This document shows positions 55,060 through 64,000 of a stretch of 64,000 bases of DNA, piece by piece. The DNA is from Oegoconia quadripuncta. Lineage: Eukaryota; Arthropoda; Insecta; Lepidoptera; Autostichidae. The notes beneath the pieces are model-generated. The model did no database searches and was not told where the DNA came from. It saw only the letters and a program-made list of their open reading frames with translations. The stretch is from contig OX438742.1 in assembly GCA_949316235.1 (NCBI GenBank), forward strand, positions 14,879,315-14,943,314, in the 5' to 3' direction. Position 1 is the stretch's first letter. Every line of letters begins with the position of its first letter. Both the position numbers and the translations under genes were made by a program.

Positions 55060-55300
55060 CGGACATATATACACTCGAAAAACATTCCTTTCATGGACAG
55101 TCGGGTAAAAAGTGTTGGTAGCGGAAGACCACGACGAACATACCATGATCAAAAGGAAGGCCAAGTCAAGAGTGCCCTAAACCGACTAGCAGGTATGAAC
55201 AACATTATGAGAATGAATGAAGCAAAAGAGGTGTATCAGGATCATAGCAAGGGGAAATCTGTGGTCTCCGTCTATCCCTATACAGGCGTGACTTTATATA
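55060..55300 (+). mobile_element. LINE C-terminal relic, GRPRRT type
   Basis: An open frame reads VKSVGSGRPRRTYHDQKEGQ, then VKSALNRLAGMNNIMRMNEA and KEVYQDHS. This is the 3' end of a LINE ORF related to the decayed one at 58895-59340. The copy is short and starts inside other DNA. Confidence 0.6.
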
Positions 55301-55469
55301 TTATTGTAGGTATGTGTAATAATTTTCAAGGGAAAGTACCTACATTTCATAAATTTTAGGACTATTACTTATTAAATTGTAAAGCCACAGATTTCCTCTA
55401 CGTAGCTGTGATAGTTTTGCTTTTAACTTAGTTATATATATCTATACAAATGAAGTGAATTTTTTCACG

Positions 55470-55860
55470 TGTACAAAACAAACCGTTTAGCTGGCAGGGG
55501 GTGACTTGACAGTAACAATTATTAGCACTTTGAAACGGATCCCTGAGTTGAACAACTGTTTGAAATAACTTCTTTAAATCTAAAAAAATATTTAAATTTT
55601 TTGACGACCTTTCCAACTACATCCCACCCGATGGGGTACAAAAATTTAAAATTTCATCCCCACTCTACATGAGAACTCTAAAAAGTACCCGTCCAAGATT
55701 TTATTTTAACACTTTGTTGTTATGATTGAAATGTAATACCCATGCCCAATTACAGCTTTCTAGTATTAAGTGCCACTGAGCTAAGCCGCGGACAGACAGA
55801 CGCACATGGCGAGACTATAACGGTTCCTTGTTGACAACGGAACCCTAAAAAATTATATTT
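55470..55860 (+). repeat. Dispersed repeat ending GGAACCCTAAAAA
   Basis: GGTGACTTGACAGTAACA, CCCACCCGATGGGGTACAAA, CCGCGGACAGACAGACGCAC and GTTGACAACGGAACCCTAAA follow in order. The terminal block recurs, diverged and reversed, near 20430-20540. No coding content. Confidence 0.6.
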
Positions 55861-56364
55861 GTGAACAACAACTACTCCTAATTTGTTTCACAAGTAAATA
55901 CTGAAATAAACTGACACATAGATATGTATGTGTATGTATATGTAGGTATAACCCTTCGTATTCGACTTCAGAATATTTGGCTTATATAGAATTTTTGCAT
56001 TGTAATAACCTATCGACTTATATAATTAGAATTTATTCTGTCGTTACGTGCGTAGCCTTAGGAATATTTCTGTTGCCGTGAAATTTTCGGAAGCGTAAAT
56101 AGATCCTTTGAGAAATTATGTCGGGAAAAATTATGCAAACGCGGGAGTTTAGGCAATCTGTTTGAATTACGTGTAAGCTAAGAGTACATGTGTTTACCTG
56201 ACTACGGCTAAGCCAAAATAGAAAGGGTTATATTACGATATGATTATATATCGTACCCTAACTATATATGGTATGTAGGAGCATAGAGTTCGAGTACATC
56301 TACTCACATTTTGGTTCACCGATTGCATCAGTAAAGTGCCAAATTTTTGTTTTTGGATATTTCG

Positions 56365-56575
56365 TTACACCTATTATGTAGTCCCAAACTTGGCAAAACC
56401 TTGGTACTATGGATACTATTTATGCTATATAAAAATAGGTACATAAATATTTTCATTATCATCCATGACTCGGTAATAAAATGTTCGTGCACATTTACAC
56501 CTAGCGGGATTTTAAACACCAACCGTTGGTTTCGAAGCCTGGATCGCTACCCACTATAGTAATCGGTTTTCAAGT
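56365..56575 (-). repeat. SINE related to family A, reversed
   Basis: As written on +: AGTCCCAAACTTGGCAAAAC, ATCATCCATGACTCGGTAAT, ACACCTAGCGGGATTTTAAA (mutated B-box region) and ACTATAGTAATCGG. Same order as 11985-12200. Confidence 0.6.
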
Positions 56576-56929
56576 CAAATGTGTATTCGGAATATTAATA
56601 TTTACAATGAATGCTCACCAGCGACATCATTGAACGCATAATAAAACAAAAACAACTACGTTCAAACTAATTACGACCGTAAGGAGGGATGCACTTTTGA
56701 TCCCAATTGTGCAACAGCAAGTAAATTGTAATAGATTATATTTAAACTACTCGGTTATCATGGGACCTAAGGACACAGCAATTTACTTCATATTTTATTA
56801 TTTTGGATCATACAAAATATATATTACAAACTTATAAATAAAATTCCCAAATAACCTTGTATACCAAGGAGTAGTATGTTTTTGGGAATTGTTATTCTTC
56901 CCGATATTATAGTAACTAATACAAGCTGA

Positions 56930-57070
56930 TCAAGGTCGGTTCAGCAAACCACCTTACGGATTTAGATTAGGGGTCTTAATCTGTCCACCAACCAAATTTC
57001 ATCTAAATCCGTCCAGCCGCTTAGACGTGAAGAGGTAACAAATAAACATAGATACAAACTTTCACATTTT
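56930..57070 (-). repeat. 5690-family repeat, reversed
   Basis: GGTTCAGCAAACCACC, TCTGTCCACCAACCAAATTT, CATCTAAATCCGTCCAGCCG and GACGTGAAGAGGTAACA are the reverse of the left half of the repeat at 5690-5800. Confidence 0.7.
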
Positions 57071-57892
57071 TATTCATTTTACTAAGTCTATCCCTGACTG
57101 TAAACCTGTGTCTTTATGTTAGAGTCTGCCGATCATTGGCGCCAGACTTGGCTATTCGACAGATCAAATTGCATTAACGAACTAGTCAAAATGTTATCAT
57201 ATCCTGGCATACAATTTATTATAATGAATGTCCGATATATAAAGTAATTTGGGTAAATCAAAGAAACTTGGCACTTGCGTTGCATGTCATAATTACACAG
57301 TTGGTATATTGAATTGAATTTGAAATTTATTTTTGTTCACTTTAATGTCAAAAACACATGCTTTTATCGTGATACATCACTAATTTTCTTCTTTGCTATT
57401 AAGATAAAGTTGTGTTTTTTTTATGACATAATCTCGGAACTACTGATTCGATTCTGAACATTCTTTCACTAACTATTCACGAGTGACATTGGCTATTACT
57501 GTGATGTTTAGATACCCAGTGGAGAATAAAGTCGCCAATAAAATAAAAGTTTTTTACTCCTTCTTAGAAAATAATGCGCTATTTTGCTTAATAATGAAAA
57601 TTTGCAAAGCCTTTGTGCTCCTATTAGTTCCATGAAAATCTATAAGTACCTATATGTTAAGCATCCTATGAAGTGCTCGTTCATGACGTTGTTGAGGCGC
57701 TGGAAGGAACGTTCGTGAAAATGTAATGTTATTATGCTAGAATATCCATAGGCTAGAATTATGTCACACCGACGCGACCGTGGCGGTGCAATAAAGTTCA
57801 CACATTGTTGGTATAAGTAAATAAACTTATATTTTAGATATTTAATATTATTAATTTTCTTTTGCATACAATGTATATATTTATAATATTCA

Positions 57893-58130
57893 AACCGCCT
57901 TTGTGGCTTAATGTAAACAACATTCGGTTTACGAATCGGAGGTCGCGGGTTCGATCCCCAGCGGGGTACATGTTTAAGTACTCGGTTTGGTTGGTGGTAG
58001 GGTATTTTAAATGTCCGCCTGGCTAGCTACCTTCATCTTATCTAAATCTGCCGCCAAGCAACAATGTTAGTAGCATTGTTGTTTTCCGGTTTTCAGAGAT
58101 AAGATAGCCAGTCCCCCAAATATATTGTAA
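57893..58130 (+). mobile_element. SINE family B, 3' truncated
   Basis: A well-kept head (TGTGGCTTAATGTAAACAAC, GGTCGCGGGTTCGATCCCCA) and body (CTCGGTTTGGTTGGTGGTAG, GATAAGATAGCCAGTCCCCC). It ends at about 58125 without the family's 3' tail. Confidence 0.75.
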
Positions 58131-58249
58131 AAATGAAATCCCTCAAAAATGAAATCCTTAGTATACTATGTCAAACTATATTGGTACATCAAATCACTGA
58201 AAAATCAATAGTCATAAAATCATTTGTTTTGTAATTATATTGTTATAAA

Positions 58250-58385
58250 TGAAAACATCCATAACTCGGGTACACATGTCCGTATTCACCTTACAGCCAT
58301 TCATCTCTAGCAGAATTTGAACCCGCTACCTTTAGACATATCAGTCAGGGTTTCGAACCGCTACATCAAATAGATTGTTCTATCG
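58250..58385 (-). repeat. SINE family A head, reversed
   Basis: The minus strand reads TTTGATGTAGCGGTTCGAAA, then GTAGCGGGTTCAAATTCTGC and a TGAATACGGACATGTGTACC block, a diverged copy of 5802. Confidence 0.6.
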
Positions 58386-58517
58386 TAGGTATATAGAAGA
58401 CTAGATAAGACTGTCGTTTGAACTTTGTTATAATTAATATTTTGGTAGTAGCTGTATGATTTCACCTAAATATTTGACTCAATATCCACAATAGTACTCA
58501 ATGTTTTTGAATTACAG

Positions 58518-58650
58518 CAACAGCGTCCATGGAGCCATTTACCCTAAACATCACGCTGGGCGGGAGGGTTTGGCGATAGCAGATTTATTGGGAGCTCCTA
58601 TCATCACTGGTGTATACAATTATGCTCACGATAATTTTATCGGCTTTTAA
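58518..58650 (+). CDS. Possible terminal exon of an unrecognised gene
   Basis: After a consensus acceptor (TTGAATTACAG), an open stretch of 43 codons reads NSVHGAIYPKHHAGREGLAI, then ADLLGAPIITGVYNYAHDNF, then IGF and stop TAA. The sequence is compositionally protein-like and does not match any repeat in the window. The frame is also open from an ATG at 58501, so a 49-residue free-standing peptide is possible but lacks a signal peptide. I found no convincing upstream exon in the preceding 11 kb; it could be an exon left from a lost gene or one whose partners are far away. I do not recognise the family. Confidence 0.4.
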
Positions 58651-58894
58651 GATAACTTCCACGGTAGACTATTGAGAAATACAGGGAAATTGTTTTTAGA
58701 ATAATGGCTCTCAATCGATCATGTCCATACCATAGGGCGATCTAAAAGGCGGTGACCGTGGAAAATGTCAGCATGAATAATTTTTGATATAGGAACTGTA
58801 GAATTACACATGCAACAATTACAATTGCGTCGTTAAAAATTGACGCAATAACCGGCTTATATCAGTGCTTCTGTAGTCTATCTATGGAGCGCAT

Positions 58895-59340
58895 CGTTTT
58901 TTTTTGTTTAGGGTTCTGTCATATACTGCAGTGTATGACAGAACTATGAAAGCAGAATCAACTGCGTACGTACGTAGTATGTGTGGAGTGAATTTGAATG
59001 ACAGAGTAAGATTAGAGAAAGATGTGGCGTGCAAGATGACGTAGTGAGTAAAATAGAAGTAATGTTAAGAAGGTTTGGGTAAATAGAACGAATGAGTGAA
59101 AGGAGATTAACGAGCGCAATATATAACGAAAGCTTAAATGGAAGGGTCGGTAAAGGTCAACAAGAAGGACGTACGTCAATCAAGTGACTGACATGACTGA
59201 CTGACAAAATGACAGGGTGCGGTCAACCACTAAGTGACGAGCGTGTATGAAGTGGAAGAAGCAAGGTAGTATGTCACGATCGTTGCAAGAGGAATTAATA
59301 GTCCCTGCCTGCCCCAACGGGAAACAGGCGTGAGCATATG
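58895..59340 (+). mobile_element. Decayed LINE C-terminal end
   Basis: Frameshifted pieces read EVMLRRFG, then a piece with RMSERRLTSAIYN, then GRVGKGQQEGRTS and a non-coding end with CAACGGGAAACAGGCGTGAG. The layout (GHxxRM, then a GRxGxGxPRRT-like block) marks a LINE C-terminus of the kind also left at 55060. Confidence 0.6.
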
Positions 59341-59349
59341 TATGTATAC

Positions 59350-59393
59350 TGCTGATACAGCGTCACCGAGTTCCCACTCGGTAACGCTGTATC
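59350..59393. repeat. Hairpin
   Basis: GATACAGCGT and ACGCTGTATC pair, with an inner ACCGAGT/ACTCGGT pair interrupted by one mismatch and a short loop. Confidence 0.7.
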
Positions 59394-60176
59394 CCCGCCT
59401 CTGCCCAATGGAGCGCATCGTCAGATCTTTACTAAATTTATAGGACCACCCCGCTGGTTCACCTATTGAATGTCCACATGAATATATGAGTACTATAAAC
59501 CTCTCCGGTGGCTCGATTTATATCGCTCTATGGGGGAGTTTGCCCTAATCGCTAAGCTGAGGAGGCGGTCCCGATCGTAGATTATTTTTGGAGCTTCATT
59601 CCGATGTCGTGTTGTAGATAATTAATTAAGGGGTTTTTCTAGTCATAACTTTAATATTTGAAGGTCTATATATCAGTGCTTGCTACGGTGTAATAGAAAG
59701 TTTATAACTTGCAATTTGGGTCTCAGTTGCATTATACATAGGTACCTACTGCAACAGCCTTAGCTTTTGCTAAGATACGCTAAAGTTGCGTAATTTTATT
59801 ACATTTTGTATCTATTTACTGCCTATATTCACCGGGACTATCTTCACGCTTCGAAACGTTGCCATCTATGTATCTGTACTTTGAAATCAGCAATAGTTTC
59901 CTCATATAAATAAACGGTTATTTGTTTCTCCAGAAACACAAATACACGCAGTAGTATTACAGAACTAACACAATTTTTTACTTCTTCTCATGTCAATACA
60001 GTAATCAATAATAAATAAAATAAAAGTAAGCAGTTTCAATTTAGGAGCGATTAAACATATTTATGAAATTAAATAAAAATAATAAATAAATATCCTTCGA
60101 CATACACACAACGCCATCTAGTTCCATATTAAGCAACTATAGGCTTGTGTTGTAGATACCAGATGTTGAATAAATT

Positions 60177-60250
60177 AGAAAGAAGAAAGAAAGAAAGAAA
60201 TACATTTATTCAGCTTACAATGGGCATGTACATGAAAATTTTAGTGTAAA
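60177..60250 (-). repeat. (GAAA)n at a reversed LINE 3' end
   Basis: AGAAAGAAGAAAGAAAGAAA leads into TACATTTATTCAGCTTACAA, the layout of a LINE end on the minus strand with a short tandem tail, as at 49500. Confidence 0.5.
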
Positions 60251-60256
60251 ATAAAC

Positions 60257-62080
60257 TTTTATAACACATTTGCTCGAAAAGTGGTATTTTTTCTATGAAA
60301 AACAGGTTCAAAAAGTGGCGCATTTTGGCCTCGGGCTAAAAAGTAGTACGGTTTTTTTTTTTTTAAATGTCAAGAAGTTTCGTCTATGGTAATTTTTTTA
60401 ATCCTAGCAAAGAGTTTTTATTCCGAAAATTGATAAAAATTTTAAAAAATTAAATACTTTGAGAGGTATTTGTACACTAAAATAAATTATTAATCTTTAT
60501 TTCAATCAGTTTCGACAAGAAATAACAACCATTTATTTATAATAAGAACACAAAACTTTAATTTCCTAATTTGTTAGTGGCTGTCTGTACTGGCTGTCTG
60601 CAGTATCCTTTGCCTAATTAAAAAAAAAACGCTTGTGCGCGCGCAGCGCTAATTTGTGAGCAAAAAAAGTAAAAGTTATTTCGCGCGCTCTGTGAAAATT
60701 TGCAAAAATGTCTTCAAGCGACGAGGATTTCATGGAATCTACGCCCCCGGATCTTAAAAACGCGGCGAAACAAGCTACTTTAAGCCTTCTACCTGAAAAA
60801 TCAGTTGAGGTGTACTTGCAAGCGTACGAAAATTTCATACTCTGGAAAAAAAACAAAAATGCTCATTCATTTTCAGAAAGCATTTTTTAGCCTACTTCAT
60901 GGAACTCTCACAAAAATATAAGCCGAGCACGTTGTGGAGTCAATATTCAATGCTTAAAAGTGTTGTAAGAACGAAACATGGTGTTGATATCAAGCCGTAT
61001 TCAAATTTGCTGGCTTACCTGAAAAGAAAAGGTGAAGGCTTTACCAGCAAGAAATCTAAAGTATTTGCGGCTGATGATATTGAGAAATACTTGAAAGAAG
61101 CTCCGGATAGCCGATATTTGGCAACAAAGGTCAGTTAAAACTAAATTATTAAACATAATTCCTTTAATTTTCGTATTTATTTACGATATAACTAGATAAG
61201 TACCTACTTCGGTTTTATTTTATACCTACTTACACAGTTTTTGTTTCTTTTCAGGTTGCATTAATATTCGGCATAAATGGTGCATGCAGACGTCAAGAGC
61301 TGACAAATATAACCACTGATGATGTCGAGGACCATGGGCGAATTCTCCTTGTCCAGATCAAGAACACAAAGAATAAAATACCACGCTCATTTACAATACA
61401 ACAACCTTTTTATGAAATCGTAACGAAATACGCAGCACTCCGTTCCACAAAAGCGAAGACTAATCGATTTTTTCTAAATTACCAGAATGGTAAATGCACC
61501 AGCCAACCCATCGGCCGTAATAAATTTGGAATGATGCCTAAACAAATCGCCACTTTTCTCAACTTACAGAACGCACATGAATACACAGGGCACAGTTTTA
61601 GAAGGTCCTCGGCTACATTGCTCGCCGATTCAGGAGCGGATATATTGACACTGAAACGCCACGGAGGGTGGCGTTCCTCCAACGTCGCCGAGGGCTACAT
61701 TCACGATTCAGTCAGGAATAAAGAAAAAATCAGTTCCTGTATTACAAAAAATATTAATTTGGAGCCGGGCCGTGCTGACTCTCGACCATCAACGAGCACA
61801 TACATCCCGCCATCATCTCCGCCGCCGCAGCCACCTCCGCCGCCGCAGCCCTTAACTACAGAGCCAGAGCCCTATTCTGGTCTCATTTCTCCTACTTTCA
61901 CTCAGGAGAGTGAGAGGAAGACAGTTAACAGTACGACTATGTTACAAATGCCGACTGGCAACGTAGTACTACATTTTTCAAATTGTTCTGGTTTTTATAA
62001 CTGTTTTAACAAATAATTAAAGATTTATTCATTTCAGTAGCCCCATGTTTTATTTATTTCCTCACAAATGTGTTATAAAA
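60257..62080. repeat. 16-base inverted repeat flanking the recombinase gene
   Basis: TTTTATAACACATTTG at 60257-60272 is the exact reverse complement of 62065-62080. The pair encloses the tyrosine recombinase gene. No similarity extends beyond a few bases, so this could be a recombination site of the element or chance. Confidence 0.35.
60708..62016 (+). CDS. Crypton-like tyrosine recombinase, single-base frameshift
   Basis: Two exons: 60708-61129 and 61255-62016, joined by a 125-base GT/AG intron (GTCAGT...TTTTCAG). With one extra T in the run at 60883-60888, exon 1 reads through and the whole would be 394 residues. As written, the frame stops at 60888-60890 after SFSESIF and resumes one frame over at AYFMELSQKYKPSTLWSQYS. 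Domains: an acidic N-terminus; an SAM-like DNA-binding part (about 25-110) with EKSVEVYLQAYENFILW; a catalytic domain (about 140-300); a proline-rich linker (PPSSPPPQPPPPPQP); and a hydrophobic tail. Catalytic residues, numbered on the repaired frame: Arg153 in RRQEL, His254-x-x-Arg257 in HSFRR, His277/Trp280 in HGGW and Tyr289 in EGYIHDS. No reverse transcriptase is near, which favours Crypton over Ngaro/DIRS. It could be a live element, a recent relic or a domesticated gene; the missing T may be a sequencing error. Confidence 0.85.
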
Positions 62081-63325
62081 CGTCGTGTGACACACGTGCC
62101 CATTGATAATTGCAGCCTCAGCTTTTTTTGTAGCCCTCACCTACGGTTCGGGCTAGCAATCAAGCCTCGGCTGCAATGATCAACTTTGGGCCCTTATATC
62201 ACAATGTACTATTTGGAAACTAGCCTTTAGGAAGAGTAAGATTTATCTGCAATGAAATTTTGGGCATCGCTAACAACCACATAATAGTGCTTGTAGTGTG
62301 TACAGACGGACCGCAGGGAGTTCATTAAATAGTTTCATTCATTACGTACCCGCACGGTAACTTATTGTTAAAGTTAGTTGTTACTCTTATTTTATATAGC
62401 TTAGCCGATAGTTTAGCTTTTACTAGTTTAGCTAATGTTCCTCTTAAACGATATCAGTTGTGTAAATACGAATGTCTATTCCAGTCCACTCTAATTCACT
62501 GAAGAAATCCATCGATGGATATACATTTTAGAGCCATGATTTACACTTTAGTTTCTAAAATTTTAAATGCCTTTGAGTTCCAAAAAAGTGGCAACTGGCA
62601 TTATATTAAAAATAGTAGGTTTTGTTTTGTCTGCCTACTTTCTAAAGTTGTAAAAAAAATTGCGAATTTATTTAAACCAAGCTGAAAGGAATTAAATACG
62701 TACAAATAATAATTAAAGCGGTGCTGTAGTCTTTCGTACTTTTCAAACTTTTACCGGTCATTGTCCGAATCTTTGGCACTCTATTAGGCACAAGAGGGAT
62801 CAAAAGATTCGAGAGGAACATCTGACAAAACAAATTTGGGCAGCTGCTATCCACTTCATAATGAAGTGCGCTAGTTAAGCACGATTATAGGACGGTATTC
62901 CAACGAACTTTGCGCATAAATTGCGCTCCCGGGACGTTTTTGCTACTGGTGTAGTACCTATTTCTCGAGGAAAGGGAGGAATCTCAAACAAAGGAATTTG
63001 CAAGACACTGCTGTAGGTATGGTCCCGGATCGCATTTTGTCGGAACCGCAATAGAACTTGTCCTTTCATGACACTGGGAGAAATTAGCATTCTTTGACAA
63101 TTTATAACGAATTATAATAGCGGAAATCATGGAACAAAAAACCACGGCGATTAGACATTGAAATTTAAGTAATATAGATTTGGAAACATAACACATTCAT
63201 TAACCAGTTTCGTTAAATGAATGTTCCATTATTATTACTTATTTAAAAACAGCATCGAGGTTATATAAAAGTCTAAATAAAAGCTTAAAAAAATAGATTA
63301 AAGCCCAGTTACGGTTATAAATAGC
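62022..63325. other. Region after the recombinase gene
   Basis: A possible ATTAAA poly(A) signal overlaps the stop (62016-62021). At about 62105-62190, TGATAATTGCAGCC and GGCTGCAATGATCA form a short interrupted inverted repeat around a C/T-rich block. I recognise nothing else up to the SINE at 63326. Confidence 0.5.
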
Positions 63326-63595
63326 GACGACCTGTTTGGTGTAGTGGTTAGCAACTCTGGCCACTACATCAAAAGGTGGCGGGTTCGAATCCCGCTAGTG
63401 GCATAGGTTTGTGTGATGAATACGGACATTTGGGCCCGAGTTTTGGATGTTTTCATATATAATAAGTATTTATTTCCAAAAAAATATGTATTTATATAGT
63501 ATATCAACCATCTGGTATCCACAACACAAGCCTATAGTTGCTTACTGTGGAACTAGATGGCGCTGTGTGTATGTCTAACGATATTTTATTTATTT
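63326..63595 (+). mobile_element. tRNA-derived SINE, family A, full length
   Basis: GCGACGACCTGTTTGGTGTA at the head, A-box TGGTGTAGTGGTTAGC, B-box GGCGGGTTCGAATCCC, body TGTGATGAATACGGACATTT, tail CTAGATGGCGCTGTGTGTAT and (ATTT)n. It is the best-kept copy in the window and useful as the family reference. Confidence 0.85.
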
Positions 63596-64000
63596 GAAAT
63601 ACCTATAAAATATCAATAACGAGCCAAAATAACCCAATCGAGTTAGGCCAAAGTGGAACACGTCGGTCGTCGCGTACGAAAATCTACCCAATCACGAATT
63701 GATATTTATGAGATTCCACAAAGCGGCCTCCGACTCCGGTCTAAATATATTGAGTTGTTTTATTTTTAATTGATCTTTTATAGGTATTTATAACCATAAT
63801 CGAGTTTATATTTATATTTATACGTTTTTTTAACTGAAAGCTATAATAACTATATAGTAGGTAATATAGATGACAATATCTACTTATAGATTATATTCTG
63901 AGATCTTTGTATTCGTTTTCGTTTCGTTATAAAAGTTTGGCCGCATGAGTTCAGAGCGCAATTGAGGGAATTGCGCTCTGAACTCAAGTGGCCGCCTATA
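63596..64000. other. End of window
   Basis: AT-rich sequence with no gene seen, ending in the hairpin at 63947-63985. Confidence 0.5.
63947..63985. repeat. Perfect 17-base hairpin
   Basis: GAGTTCAGAGCGCAATT (63947-63963), loop GAGGG, then its exact reverse complement (63969-63985). Flanking TGGCCGC on the left and GTGGCCGCC on the right are direct, not inverted, repeats. Confidence 0.8.

Larger units (their letters stand above)
46717..58500. other. Long intergenic region after the Kunitz gene
   Basis: A possible AATAAA for the Kunitz gene lies at 46953-46958. The region is otherwise repeats, listed separately, plus one doubtful coding stretch near 51100. I recognise nothing in about 47570-48100, 48330-48820, 52920-53690, 55870-56360 or 57080-57890. 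Confidence 0.55.
58651..60707. other. Intergenic region before the recombinase gene
   Basis: Contains a decayed LINE tail (58895-59340), a hairpin (59350-59393), a reversed SINE tail (about 60085-60170, ACGCCATCTAGTTCCATATT), and a reversed LINE end with (GAAA)n (60177-60240). 59400-60000 is unrecognised. The last 150 bases include a GCGCGCGCAGCGC stretch, perhaps promoter-proximal. Confidence 0.55.

Overview
This is an insect nuclear genome window, most probably from a moth or butterfly (Lepidoptera). The evidence is spliced insect genes with consensus GT/AG introns, about 35-40% GC intergenic DNA full of TAGGTAGG-type runs, and many dispersed repeats of kinds I associate with lepidopteran genomes: tRNA-derived SINEs, mariner and Harbinger-type elements, and LINE tails ending in short tandem repeats. 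The species cannot be named from this. All recognisable protein-coding genes lie on the + strand.

Layout. (1) 1-8302: the 3' two thirds of nucleobindin (NUCB1), including two tandem alternative exons that look mutually exclusive and a Q/P/G-rich last exon. (2) 8303-14152: repeat-filled intergenic DNA. (3) 14153-36355: a complete nine-exon imaginal disc growth factor gene (IDGF, a chitinase-like protein lacking the catalytic Glu). Its 12.4-kb first intron and later introns hold two mariner relics with long inverted repeats and several LINE fragments. (4) 36356-40333: intergenic repeats and small fold-back elements. (5) 40334-41086: an intronless, diverged copy of mitochondrial ATP synthase subunit b, closely followed by (6) 41264-46716, a five-exon gene for a secreted protein with two Kunitz domains. 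(7) 46717-60700: a long repeat-rich stretch with one or two possible orphan terminal exons. (8) 60708-62016: a Crypton-like tyrosine recombinase gene with a full set of catalytic residues, one small intron and a single-base frameshift in a T run. (9) 62022-64000: a SINE and a hairpin, otherwise nothing recognised.

The genes do not form a pathway; they are ordinary eukaryotic neighbours. The parts most worth a second look are the NUCB1 alternative exon pair (both copies in frame alone, out of frame together, separated by only 49 bases), the recombinase gene with its flanking 16-base inverted repeat, the intronless ATP synthase b paralogue, and two LINE 3' tails whose hairpins are kept by compensating base changes. 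Exon coordinates were worked out by hand from reading frame and splice consensus; no alignment or expression data were available.
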